A DNA stretch of 64,000 bases, taken from positions 1,364,001-1,428,000 of the forward strand of contig NZ_CBDCGN010000003.1 in NCBI RefSeq assembly GCF_965216805.1, read 5' to 3'. The DNA comes from Panacagrimonas sp965216805 (GTDB lineage Bacteria > Pseudomonadota > Gammaproteobacteria > Nevskiales > Nevskiaceae). The translations under genes and the position numbers were made by a program. Below, piece after piece: positions 27,101-34,832 of the stretch. The notes under the pieces were generated by a model. That model had not been told where the DNA came from. It did no database searches and saw nothing but the letters and a program-made list of their open reading frames with translations. Each line of letters starts with the position of its first letter. The stretch's first letter is position 1.

Positions 27101-27331
27101 ATGGAGGTTCACGTTACACGCCACGCGCGGCTGCGCATGGCAGATCGTGGAATCGACGAATCCTTGCTCCTTGATCTAGTGGAAACGGGCAGTGTCCGCT
27201 ACAAGGACGACACCCATCTTTGGCTGTTCAAACATTATGAGAATCGTGACGACAACCTGCTCTGTGTCGCTGCAGTGATTCAAAATGCGCTTGTGGTAAA
27301 GACTGTGATGCACCGTTTCTCTGAGGAGTAG
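27101..27331 (+). CDS. DUF4258-domain protein (toxin-like)
   Basis: This 76-residue protein has the DUF4258 core: VTRHARLRMADRGIDESLL, then GSVRYKDDTHLWLF, then a beta-hairpin ending VVKTVMHRF. The family is structurally related to RelE/BrnT-like small nucleases by fold prediction, and it is typically paired with a small DUF2283 gene, as here. ATG 27080 would add seven residues; ATG 27101 (MEVHVTRHARL) better matches the family's beginning. The stop codon abuts the next ATG. A toxin role is an inference from this pairing. Confidence 0.72.
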   Translation: MEVHVTRHARLRMADRGIDESLLLDLVETGSVRYKDDTHLWLFKHYENRDDNLLCVAAVIQNALVVKTVMHRFSEE

Positions 27332-27526
27332 ATGCTGATGAAGACGACTTACTACGAGGCGGATGACATTCTGGTCCTGCGCATGGACAACAAGCCCATC
27401 GTGCGTGAGGTGTCGCAGGACTGGAATACGCATGTCAGCTATGCGGCCGACGGAACCGTGGTCGAGATCGTTGTGCTGGATGCACGCGCGTGCGGCGCCG
27501 TCCCGGTGCAGCAGCACGCCGCTTGA
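27332..27526 (+). CDS. DUF2283-domain protein (putative antitoxin partner)
   Basis: This 64-residue protein has the DUF2283 signature: MKTTYYEADDILVLRM, then VSYAADGTVVEIVVLDA. It starts at the base after the upstream DUF4258 stop; an ATG two codons later is an alternative start. The DUF4258-DUF2283 arrangement recurs in many bacteria and is treated as a toxin-antitoxin-like pair. It is followed at once by box III of the composite repeat. Confidence 0.75.
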   Translation: MLMKTTYYEADDILVLRMDNKPIVREVSQDWNTHVSYAADGTVVEIVVLDARACGAVPVQQHAA

Positions 27527-27640
27527 GCGTCAGTCATTGAGCGTAGCTGTGGCTAGGCTCAAGACACCGGGAATTACGGTGACCGGGAATTACGCGGGAA
27601 TTACGGTGACAGGATACTAAGTCACCTTATTTCTTCGGAG
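27527..27640. repeat. composite repeat copy 3 (box III and partial box I)
   Basis: Box III (GTCAGTCATTGAGCGTAGCT onward, 27527-27569) starts directly after the DUF2283 stop. Three nested GGGAATTACGGTGAC-type motifs and a shortened box I follow. The remainder of the gene-free stretch 27527-28223 holds a 12-bp hairpin at 27781 and copy 4. Confidence 0.7.
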
Positions 27641-27780
27641 AAGGAGACCATTCCGGGTTCGTCTTCGGCGCCACGGAATGACGGGGTTGGGGGTCAAGGT
27701 CGACTGGCCTGGTGGTTCGTCGTGACATGCCCATGCCCATCAACCGTCATTCCGGACTGCTGCAGGCGGTTGGGTCCCAG

Positions 27781-27809
27781 CGCGGGAGTGCCTTTGAGGC
27801 ACTCCCGCG
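27781..27809. terminator. perfect 12-bp hairpin without T-run
   Basis: CGCGGGAGTGCC, loop TTTGA, GGCACTCCCGCG form a perfect stem in the middle of the gene-free stretch. No poly-T follows. It may be a terminator, or a remnant of a repeat element. Confidence 0.45.
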
Positions 27810-27825
27810 TACATCCCAACCGTCC

Positions 27826-28020
27826 GAATTACGGTGACAGCTTACTAAGTCCCCTTATTTCTTCTGGGGTTGATCGGGTCAGGCGCGATAGTCAGTGTCG
27901 ATTTTGCAAGCGGCTTGTCGCTTGCCTGCGGGCTTGATGCCGCTGAACGGGCCACCAAGGCTTCGTGAAAAGTGAGGTGCACCCATTGCCCCGGCTATTC
28001 CGCGAGGGCAATTTTGTTGG
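27826..28020. repeat. composite repeat copy 4 (boxes I and II)
   Basis: Box I begins GAATTACGGTGACAGCTTAC and box II ends with a stem ATTGCCC...GGGCAAT plus TTTG at 27984-28016. It is diverged from copies 1 and 2 but collinear with them, and lies about 200 bases before the sapC-like gene. Confidence 0.7.
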
Positions 28021-28223
28021 TGCGGCCGGCAAGTGCGTGGGGCCTTGCGGTCTGAGCTGCACTTTACCTTCACCACTTGACTGCCTTTCGCATTCCCTCG
28101 ACCTGACCGCAAGCGCAAACCGTTCGACCCTTCAACCGGACCCGCTCGGGTACAATCGCGTGCTGCCTTGAGCGCGTCGCTCGGCGCCATTCCCCAAAAC
28201 ATGCTTTCAGAGAATTCCCGCAG

Positions 28224-28982
28224 ATGACCAACACGATTCAAGCTCTTTCCCGCGATCTTCATGGCGCCAAGCGCTGGAAGCCCAGTCCCAACCTGCATTT
28301 CGCTGCCAAGTCCAACGCCGTCGGACTGCTGGCCGACGAAATCCCGCGGGCAGCGATGGTGCTGCCGCTGGCTTTTCTCAAGCGTGGCGATAGCAGCTAC
28401 GCGCCTTCGGCGGTGCTGGGTCTGTCGCCGGGTGAAAACCTGCTGCTGGACAAGGACCACAAATGGGTGGGGCGCTACACCCCGGCGTCCCTGCGCGCCT
28501 ACCCCTTCGTGCTGGCGCGTCCTTCCGGTGATGAGAAGGATCAGGGCAAGCGGGTGCTGTGCGTGCAGACGCAGAACGACGTGATCGTGGATGGTCCGGA
28601 CGGCACGCCCCTGTTCGGCGAGGATGGCAAGCCCAGCCCGGAAGTCGACAAGCTGCTCAAGTTTCTTCTGGAGATGGAGCAGAGCCGCGGCAAGACCGAC
28701 CGGGCGGTGGCGGCCCTGGTCGAGGCCGGCGTGGTCGTTCCTTGGAAGTTGTCATTGCAGGACGGCGACCGGAAGCTCGCGCTGGAAGGTCTGTTCCACG
28801 TTGACGAAAAGGCGCTGAACGAACTGCCGGACGAGGCCTTCCTCAAGCTGCGCAAGGCCGGCGCCATCGCGTTGGCGCACCTGATGCTGCTGTCCGAACA
28901 GAACCTGCCGGCGCTGGTGGAATTGGCCCGGCTCAGGCGTCGTAGCGCTGCCCGAGCGCAGAAAACCGCGACTCAGCACTGA
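28224..28982 (+). CDS. SapC-family protein
   Basis: This 252-residue protein matches the SapC family: an AMVLPLAFLKRG-type segment near the start, then YAPSAVLGLSPGENLLLD, then WVGRYTPASLRAYPFVLA, and a C-terminal helix-rich region. The family is named after a gene in the Campylobacter fetus S-layer export locus. Many proteobacterial copies are associated with surface or secretion loci, but the biochemical role is unknown. No signal peptide is seen. It lies 2.9 kb downstream of the giant type I secreted protein, on the same strand, which makes a functional link worth considering. Confidence 0.82.
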   Translation: MTNTIQALSRDLHGAKRWKPSPNLHFAAKSNAVGLLADEIPRAAMVLPLAFLKRGDSSYAPSAVLGLSPGENLLLDKDHKWVGRYTPASLRAYPFVLARPSGDEKDQGKRVLCVQTQNDVIVDGPDGTPLFGEDGKPSPEVDKLLKFLLEMEQSRGKTDRAVAALVEAGVVVPWKLSLQDGDRKLALEGLFHVDEKALNELPDEAFLKLRKAGAIALAHLMLLSEQNLPALVELARLRRRSAARAQKTATQH

Positions 28983-29043
28983 AGCCTGAGCTGCCGTAGC
29001 GGCTGAGGACCGGCCAACCATCAGCGAAATCGTCGCTTTCCGA

Positions 29044-29215
29044 TAGGGCGGGCCGTGCCCGCCGTCGGACTCGGTCAAAAAAACCCGTGGATCACCGGGC
29101 TCCGGCGGTAGCTGAATCTCGGCGTAGTACGCTTAGCGATAAGCAAGCGGCCAGGATGCGACCCGGGGTTGGGCAGGGCGGCCACGCGGAACCCCGGGTT
29201 TCGCCCGGATTCCGG
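29044..29215. repeat. family B palindrome and degenerate family A palindromes
   Basis: TAGGGCGGGCCGTGCCCGCC lies at 29044-29063. Family A-like pieces (ACCCGGGGTTGGGC and GGAACCCCGGGTTTCGCCCG) lie at about 29160-29212. The stretch 28983-29300 contains nothing else that I can recognise. Confidence 0.65.
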
Positions 29216-29300
29216 GGCTGCGTCGGCATGTGATGCAGCGTCATCGGCGAAGGCGAAGACGCTTTGGGCCTGAAATCAGGCCAGGCGTAGAAGTCAACCA

Positions 29301-29530
29301 AAGTCCAAAGCAGATCGGCTCAAGGAGGAGATTGGCTGGCTCGGAGTGGCGTTCGCCGTGGCCGTGGCCCTGGACGCATCTCTGGTCGCTTGGCTCGCGC
29401 AGAACTACGCGGCCCCGCCTCGCCGATCATTTCAACGGCTGCTGCTTTGGCGGCCGTCGTGATTGCCTTTGGCGTAGTGGCGATAAATAGGCGCGCGTTC
29501 CGGCGCATCGCCGAACTGGAGGACGCGTAA
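29301..29530 (+). pseudogene. decayed small membrane protein gene (lost start, one frameshift)
   Basis: One frame from 29301 reads KSKADRLKEEIGWLGVAFAV, continues through a hydrophobic helix to LVAWLAQNYAA (near 29412), then meets a stop at 29460. A second frame from 29417 continues in register as ASPIISTAAALAAVVIAFG, then a basic RRAFRRIAELEDA end and TAA at 29528. Together they make a normal two-helix protein of about 75 residues with a basic C-terminus. The expected ATG is AAG at 29301. Both lesions imply an inactive gene. The TAA overlaps the ATG of the next tiny gene, the mark of a former operon. Confidence 0.6.
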
Positions 29531-29619
29531 TGGAATGGACTGTGATCGTGGCGTTGGCCGCCTTGGTGGGCGCAGTGTGTATGGTGGTGTACGACGCTTC
29601 CCGGCAGGGGCGTAAATAG
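29530..29619 (+). CDS. 29-residue single-helix membrane peptide
   Basis: The sequence begins MEWTVIVALAALVGAVCMVV and ends with YDASRQGRK: one transmembrane helix and a basic C-terminal tail. Its ATG shares one base with the stop of the decayed membrane gene upstream (TAATG), so the two were probably translationally coupled. With the first gene broken, this one may also be idle. No family name is assigned. Confidence 0.5.
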   Translation: MEWTVIVALAALVGAVCMVVYDASRQGRK

Positions 29620-29655
29620 CCGGCAGCTTCCATGGATGTGGGTTCAAACCCAGAT

Positions 29656-29774
29656 TTGGGCAAATGGACAGACGTTTGCCCTCCGGCTCGAAGCGACTGA
29701 TCGAGCCGTCAATATCTTGTGAAGGCAAGATGCGCCCATTGCCCCAGCCTGATCCGCCGCAGCAATTCTGTTGG
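29656..29774. repeat. composite repeat copy 5 (box II only)
   Basis: It opens with the same GGGCAAA...TTTGCCC hairpin as copy 0 (29658-29681). It continues CTCCGGCTCGAAGCGACTGA and ends with a degenerate ATTGC...GCAAT stem near 29737-29768. The gap 29620-30101 otherwise contains only a TATACT hexamer at 30043-30048, a possible -10 for the ompA-like gene. Confidence 0.7.
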
Positions 29775-30101
29775 AGGCCGATCCCATGGAGGCCCCCGCG
29801 TCAGAATAGTTGCCGCCTTGATAGCGAGTAGCGAGTAGTCCGGGTGAAACTACGGCGCTTTTCGCCACTGCGGCCGCGGGCCGTGCCCGCCGTGCATCAA
29901 GCGTTCATCTTCAACATGGCACGCTTCGCGCCTACGGGAAGTGGGGCGGATCGGGAATCAGCGCGGCCATGGCCGGCGGCAGCCGCCCCCGCAGGTTCGA
30001 AATCGACACATAAACGAGCGGTAATCCCACGGATTCGCAGGCTATACTGCGGGCCGAGACTCGAGTCACAGTTTCTAAGTTCCATACAAAGAGGCCAAGA
30101 C

Positions 30102-31190
30102 ATGAAGAAGATTTGGGGAGTGATGGCGGTCGCGGCGTCCGCGGCGATGGCGTCCGCAGCTCCAGCGGTTCATGCTTACGAGACCCGTCCTTACGTTTCG
30201 CTCAGCGGTGGCCTTGCGTTTGCGGATTCGGCGCGCGATTCCGACGACGGCACGCATTTCAATGTGCTGGTCGGTCAGCGATTCGGGCGCTACTTCGGCC
30301 TGGAATTCGGCGGATTGGGTACCGACTTCGACGCCGACGGCTCCACCGGGGTGGGCTGGGAAGACCTGGGGGCACGCCTGGAAGCGCTGGTGTACCTGAG
30401 CGATTCCCCCAACTGGGCGCCCTACATCGCCACCGGCTTCGGCGCGATGAAGACGGAAAACACCAACACCGGCGATGAGTCCGAAGACGGCTTCGTCAAT
30501 GCCGGCCTCGGTGTCATCCGTTACGGACGCCTGTTCGATACGCTGACGGTGGGCGTGCGCGGCGACTATCGCTATCGCCACACGGTCGAGCTCGATCCGG
30601 AAGATTTCGGCGATCACATCGTGACCTTGGGCGTGGTGTTTCCGTTCGGCAGCCCGCGCGCGGTGCCGGCGCCGGTGGTGCCGCCGGAGCCGGTCGCGCA
30701 GGTCGTCGATACCGACGGCGACGGTGTGCCGGACGACAAGGACAACTGCCCGAACACGCCGGCCGGTACGCAGGTCGACGAGAACGGTTGCCCCATCGCC
30801 GACAAGCCCGCCGCCGCGATGGCAGCGGAGCGCGAGTTCGAGCACGTGCTGTTCCCGTACGACCGTGCCCAGCTCACCGCCCGTGCCCAGCAGATCCTGG
30901 ACAACGCCACGCCGGTGATCAACGAGCTGATCCAGCGCTACCCGAACCTGGAAGTGGACGTGTCCGGTCACACCGACAGTCGCGGTACCGACGCCTACAA
31001 CCAGGCGCTGTCCGAACGCCGCGCGTTGTCGGTCAAGGAGTACCTGGTACGCAAGGGCATCGCGGCATCGCGCATCTCGGCCAACTCCTACGGCGAAACC
31101 CGCCCGGCCGCGACCAACGAGACCGACGCCGGTCGTGCCCAGAACCGACGCGCCGAAGTTCGCACGCGGGATCGCAGCCCGGCCAACTGA
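30102..31190 (+). CDS. OmpA-family outer-membrane protein with thrombospondin-type-3 linker
   Basis: This 362-residue outer-membrane protein ties the envelope to peptidoglycan. A signal peptide (1-25, ending APAVHA) is followed by an eight-strand beta-barrel-like domain (about 26-190). A calcium-binding type-3 repeat follows (DTDGDGVPDDKDNCPNTPAG, about 205-224). The OmpA C-terminal domain (about 245-350) has the peptidoglycan-binding VDVSGHTDSRGTDAYNQALS and NRRAEV. ATG 30102 follows AAGAGGCCAAGAC, which contains an acceptable ribosome site. A good terminator follows. It may contribute to adhesion, but a structural role is the safe call. Confidence 0.9.
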   Translation: MKKIWGVMAVAASAAMASAAPAVHAYETRPYVSLSGGLAFADSARDSDDGTHFNVLVGQRFGRYFGLEFGGLGTDFDADGSTGVGWEDLGARLEALVYLSDSPNWAPYIATGFGAMKTENTNTGDESEDGFVNAGLGVIRYGRLFDTLTVGVRGDYRYRHTVELDPEDFGDHIVTLGVVFPFGSPRAVPAPVVPPEPVAQVVDTDGDGVPDDKDNCPNTPAGTQVDENGCPIADKPAAAMAAEREFEHVLFPYDRAQLTARAQQILDNATPVINELIQRYPNLEVDVSGHTDSRGTDAYNQALSERRALSVKEYLVRKGIAASRISANSYGETRPAATNETDAGRAQNRRAEVRTRDRSPAN

Positions 31191-31215
31191 CGCTCCGACA
31201 GTTGTAGCGGTTTGC

Positions 31216-31256
31216 AACCCGGGAGGCTCGCTGCAAGGCGGGCCTCCCGGGTTTTT
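31216..31256 (+). terminator. Rho-independent terminator of the ompA-like gene
   Basis: A 12-bp stem (AACCCGGGAGGC at 31216-31227, GCCTCCCGGGTT at 31242-31253), a 14-base loop and five T form a strong intrinsic terminator, 26 bases after the stop codon. Confidence 0.85.
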
Positions 31257-31469
31257 GCGTTCGGATTGAGGGTAGAGCAGGCCGTGCCCGCCGCAGGTGT
31301 GCACGCATCCCCATCGTCACCATGATCGTCACCACGCCTGCCGGAACCGCGACGGCACGCGCCAACCGCGCACCGCCACCGTTGCAAAGATGTGTAACGA
31401 ATTCTCCGCTGCCTGAACGAACCGGGTACAAAGCCAGTCCATTGGCTTCTCCTAGCGGACCCCAGACTC

Positions 31470-32939
31470 GTGCGCCGACCCTTATCGCTGATTGCGCTGC
31501 TCGCAGGTGTGCTGCCGGCTGTACCGATGGCGGCCACGCTGTCCGATCCTTTCGGCGAGTTGGCGGCGATCCCTTCGCTGCAGGAAACCGGTCGGCCGTG
31601 CCCGGAGGTTTTGCCGGCGCGGCCGCTGACCCTGGCGGACGTGGTGGACACCGCGCTGTGCCGCAATCCGCAGACCGCCCTGAGCTGGGCCACCGCCAGG
31701 GCACGCGCCGCGGCGGTGGGCAGCGCCCGCTCGGCCTATCTGCCGGATCTGTCGATCTCGGGATCGATCACCGAAGACCTCACCGGCGACAGCACCTCCA
31801 CCTTCGGCGCCGGCAGCGTCGGCGGTGGTGGCTTTTCTTCCAGCAGCGCGTCCGACGACACCACGCGCACCTCGGCGTCGATCTCGCTGAGCTATCTGCT
31901 GTTCGACTTCGGCGGTCGCGGCGCGGCACTCGATGCCTCGCGGGCGCTGCTCGATGCCGCCCGCTACACGCGCAATGCCACCCTGCAGAGCGTGTATCTG
32001 GAAGCGGTGACGCGCTACTACGACTGGTCGGCCGCGGCTGGGAGCCTGGAGTCGGCGGCCGAATCCGAACGGGCCGCGCGTTCCAGCCTGGAAGCGGCGA
32101 CGGCGCGCGAGCAGATCGGCACCGCTACGCGCGCGGACCGTTTGCAGGCACAGACTGCGCTGGCACAGGCCGAGCTGACCCGGGTGCAGGCGCAGGGCGC
32201 GCTGCGCACCGCGCTGGGCAGCCTGGCCAACAGCATGGGCCTGTCGGCTAACGCCAACTTCGAGCTGGCGCCGGCGCCGCTGGTGGAGCCCGCACAGGAC
32301 TTCGTCGATCGGCTCGATGGCTTGGTCGATCGCGCCGCCGAGGCGCGCCCAGACCTTTCGGCGGCGGTGGCCAGCCGGCAAGCCGCGGAAAGCGATGTGG
32401 ACGCGGCCAGGGCGCAAGGCCGTCCCAGCCTGTCGGCACAGGCCTCGCAAAGTTATTCCAAGCGCGGCGATCGCGAGAACGACAGCGCTTCGATCGGGGT
32501 GTCGGTGTCCATTCCGGTGTTCAGCGGCTTTGCCAATACCTACCGCGTGCGTGCGGCCGAAGCGCAACTGGAATCGAGCAAGGCGGAGCTGGCACGCCTG
32601 CGCAACCAGGTCAGCCTGGAGGTGTATCAGGCGCACAGCGAACTCACCACACAGACGCAGTCGGTGTTCACCGCAAAGGCGCTGGTGCAGGCGGCCGAAG
32701 AGTCCGAAAGCGTCGCGCGTGGCCGCTACGAAGCCGGGGTCGGCACCATCCTGGATCTGCTCAACGCGCAGAGCAGTGCCGCCGATGCGCGCCGCCAGTT
32801 GCTGCAGGCACGCAGCGACTGGGCGTCGGCCAGGACCCGCCTGGCGCAGGCCGTGGGCACGCTGGACCCGGTGTCCGACCCCACGGCGTTCGTCGGATCC
32901 AACGCGGCCTCGCCGCAGCCCACGGGCGTGAGCCGCTAA
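31470..32939 (+). CDS. TolC-family outer-membrane efflux channel
   Basis: This is the outer-membrane duct of a tripartite ABC efflux pump encoded with the next three genes. The 489-residue product has a signal peptide (about 1-21) and two outer-membrane-efflux repeats, with TSASISLSYLLFDFGGRGAA in the first and GVSVSIPVFSGFANTYRVRA in the second. A typical end, YEAGVGTILDLLNAQSSAAD, follows. The start is a GTG. The stop lies 4 bases before the macA-like gene. It is a different paralogue from the TolC-like protein of the type I system at 11.3 kb. Confidence 0.9.
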   Translation: MRRPLSLIALLAGVLPAVPMAATLSDPFGELAAIPSLQETGRPCPEVLPARPLTLADVVDTALCRNPQTALSWATARARAAAVGSARSAYLPDLSISGSITEDLTGDSTSTFGAGSVGGGGFSSSSASDDTTRTSASISLSYLLFDFGGRGAALDASRALLDAARYTRNATLQSVYLEAVTRYYDWSAAAGSLESAAESERAARSSLEAATAREQIGTATRADRLQAQTALAQAELTRVQAQGALRTALGSLANSMGLSANANFELAPAPLVEPAQDFVDRLDGLVDRAAEARPDLSAAVASRQAAESDVDAARAQGRPSLSAQASQSYSKRGDRENDSASIGVSVSIPVFSGFANTYRVRAAEAQLESSKAELARLRNQVSLEVYQAHSELTTQTQSVFTAKALVQAAEESESVARGRYEAGVGTILDLLNAQSSAADARRQLLQARSDWASARTRLAQAVGTLDPVSDPTAFVGSNAASPQPTGVSR

Positions 32940-32943
32940 AGCC

Positions 32944-34107
32944 ATGAACACGGTAAAGAACCGCCTCAAGCCGATCGCCTGGATGGCATTGCTGCTGCTG
33001 GTCGTGGCGGCGGCGGCCTACGGCTTTCAGCATTGGCGCACGCCGGACGGCTCTACCTATCTCACCGAAACCGTCAGCCGCGGCGAAATCGCCGAGACGG
33101 TGTCCGCCAACGGCACCCTGGACCCGGTGGCGCTGGTCAGCATCGGCACGCAGGTGTCCGGCACCGCGGTGGCGGTGCACGCGGACTTCAACGACACCGT
33201 GGAGCAGGGCCAGGTGTTGCTGGAACTGGACCCGGCCGCCTACGAGGCGCGCGTGCGCCAGACCCGCGCGGCGCTGGAATCCGCCGTCGCCAGCCGCGAG
33301 CTGGCACAGTCCAACGAAAAGCGCTCACAGGACCTGTTCGAGAAGGGCTACATCCCGCGCCAGGAACTGGACCAGGCCCGGCAGGTGCTGAAGTCGGCGG
33401 TGGCGCAGGTGGAGCAGGCCCGCGCACAGATGGCGGACGCCGATGTCGATCTGCGCAATTCCATCATCCGTTCGCCCATTTCCGGCGTGGTGGTGGCGCG
33501 CACGGTGGAGGTGGGCCAGACGGTGGCGGCAAGTTTCCAGACGCCGGAGCTGTTCAAGATTGCCGGCGATCTGCGCCGTATGCTGATCCACACCACTTTC
33601 GCGGAAGCCGATGTCGGACGTATCCAGCCCGACATGGAAGCGCGTTTCACCGTGGATGCTTATCCGGACCGCGAGTTCGCCGGCAAGGTGCGCCAGGTGC
33701 GGCTCAATCCCACGGTGAACCAGAACGTGGTGACCTACGACGTGGTGGTGGACGTGGACAATCCGGACCTGTCCCTGCTGCCGGGCATGACTGCCTATGT
33801 CAACGTGGTGCTCAGCCGCAGTGAGAACGCCCTGCGGGTGCCCAACAGCGCGCTGCGCTATCAGCCTGCCGATGCCCAGGCGGCCAAGGTCGGCGACGTG
33901 CGCACGCGCGAGGCGCGGCTGCCCAAGGTCTATGTGCTGCGCGGCGGCCAGCGGATGACGGTGACGGTGGAGCCGGGCCGCAGCGACGGCCGCTACACCG
34001 AAGTGGCGTCCCAGGAGTTGCAGGCCGGCGATGAAGTGATCGTGGGCGACCGCACCGCCAGCGCCAATCCGCAGTCGCAGCGGCCGATGCGCATGAGGAT
34101 GTTCTGA
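32944..34107 (+). CDS. macA: MacA-like periplasmic adaptor
   Basis: This membrane-fusion protein joins the ABC permease to the TolC-like channel. The 387-residue product has an N-terminal helix (about 11-28), lipoyl halves (GTQVSGTAVAVHADFNDTVE and IIRSPISGVVVARTVEVGQT), a coiled-coil hairpin between them and a MacA-type C-terminal region ending in a basic Met/Arg tail. It overlaps the following ATPase gene by one base (TGATG). The family exports macrolides, lipopeptides, siderophores or proteins; the substrate here is unknown. Confidence 0.88.
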   Translation: MNTVKNRLKPIAWMALLLLVVAAAAYGFQHWRTPDGSTYLTETVSRGEIAETVSANGTLDPVALVSIGTQVSGTAVAVHADFNDTVEQGQVLLELDPAAYEARVRQTRAALESAVASRELAQSNEKRSQDLFEKGYIPRQELDQARQVLKSAVAQVEQARAQMADADVDLRNSIIRSPISGVVVARTVEVGQTVAASFQTPELFKIAGDLRRMLIHTTFAEADVGRIQPDMEARFTVDAYPDREFAGKVRQVRLNPTVNQNVVTYDVVVDVDNPDLSLLPGMTAYVNVVLSRSENALRVPNSALRYQPADAQAAKVGDVRTREARLPKVYVLRGGQRMTVTVEPGRSDGRYTEVASQELQAGDEVIVGDRTASANPQSQRPMRMRMF

Positions 34108-34832
34108 TGTCGCCCGCGCTGATCCGTGTCGAGGCCCTGGCCAAGGATTACCAGACTGCCGCCGGCCCGTATCCGGCCCTGCGCGGCGTGAGCCTGGACA
34201 TTCGTGCGGGCGAGTTCGTCGCCATCATGGGGCCGTCCGGTTCGGGCAAATCGACGTTCATGAATCTGCTGGGCTGCCTGGATTCGCCCACCCGCGGGCG
34301 CTACTGGCTGGCCGGAGAGGACGTGGCGCGGCTGCCGCCGGATGCACTGGCCACGGTGCGCAACAGCCGCCTCGGTTTCGTGTTCCAGGGCTTCAACCTG
34401 CTGCAGCGCTCCAGCGTGCTGGACAACGTGGCGCTGCCGCTGGTCTACGCGCGCATGCCGCGTGCGCAGCGACGCGAACGCGCGCGCGCGCTGCTGGGCA
34501 AGGTCGGCCTGCAACCCTACGCCGAGTCCCTGCCTTCGCGCATATCCGGCGGCCAGCAGCAGCGCGTGGCCATTGCGCGCGCGCTGGTCAATCGTCCGCA
34601 GGTGGTGCTGGCCGACGAACCCACCGGCAATCTGGACAGCCACACCAGCGACGAGATCATGGCGCTGTTCTCGCAGCTCAACCGCGACGACGGCATCACC
34701 TTGGTGGTGGTGACGCACGAACCCGACGTGGCCGCGTACGCCAGTCGCCTGATCCGCTTTAACGACGGCGTGGTGGTGGAAGATCGCCGTCAGGTGCCGC
34801 GCCTCGCGCCGCTGCAGGAGCAGGCCGCATGA
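34107..34832 (+). CDS. MacB-type ABC transporter ATPase
   Basis: This 241-residue ATPase belongs to the MacB/LolD group. Its motifs in order are Walker A GPSGSGKST, Q-loop VFQGFNLLQR, signature ISGGQQQRVAIARAL, Walker B VVLADEPTGNLDS and the switch His in VVTHEPDV. In E. coli MacB this domain is fused to the permease; here it is a separate polypeptide that overlaps the permease gene by four bases (ATGA). Confidence 0.92.
   Translation: MSPALIRVEALAKDYQTAAGPYPALRGVSLDIRAGEFVAIMGPSGSGKSTFMNLLGCLDSPTRGRYWLAGEDVARLPPDALATVRNSRLGFVFQGFNLLQRSSVLDNVALPLVYARMPRAQRRERARALLGKVGLQPYAESLPSRISGGQQQRVAIARALVNRPQVVLADEPTGNLDSHTSDEIMALFSQLNRDDGITLVVVTHEPDVAAYASRLIRFNDGVVVEDRRQVPRLAPLQEQAA

Noticed and set aside
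25356..28020. CRISPR array
   Set aside because: Repeats are long (100-250 bases), diverged, irregularly spaced and separated by protein genes; no cas genes are present.
25343..29780. Classical integron attC sites
   Set aside because: I looked for RYYYAAC...GTTRRRY ends around the composite repeats and did not see them; no intI gene is present. A non-canonical cassette system remains open and is listed as a finding.
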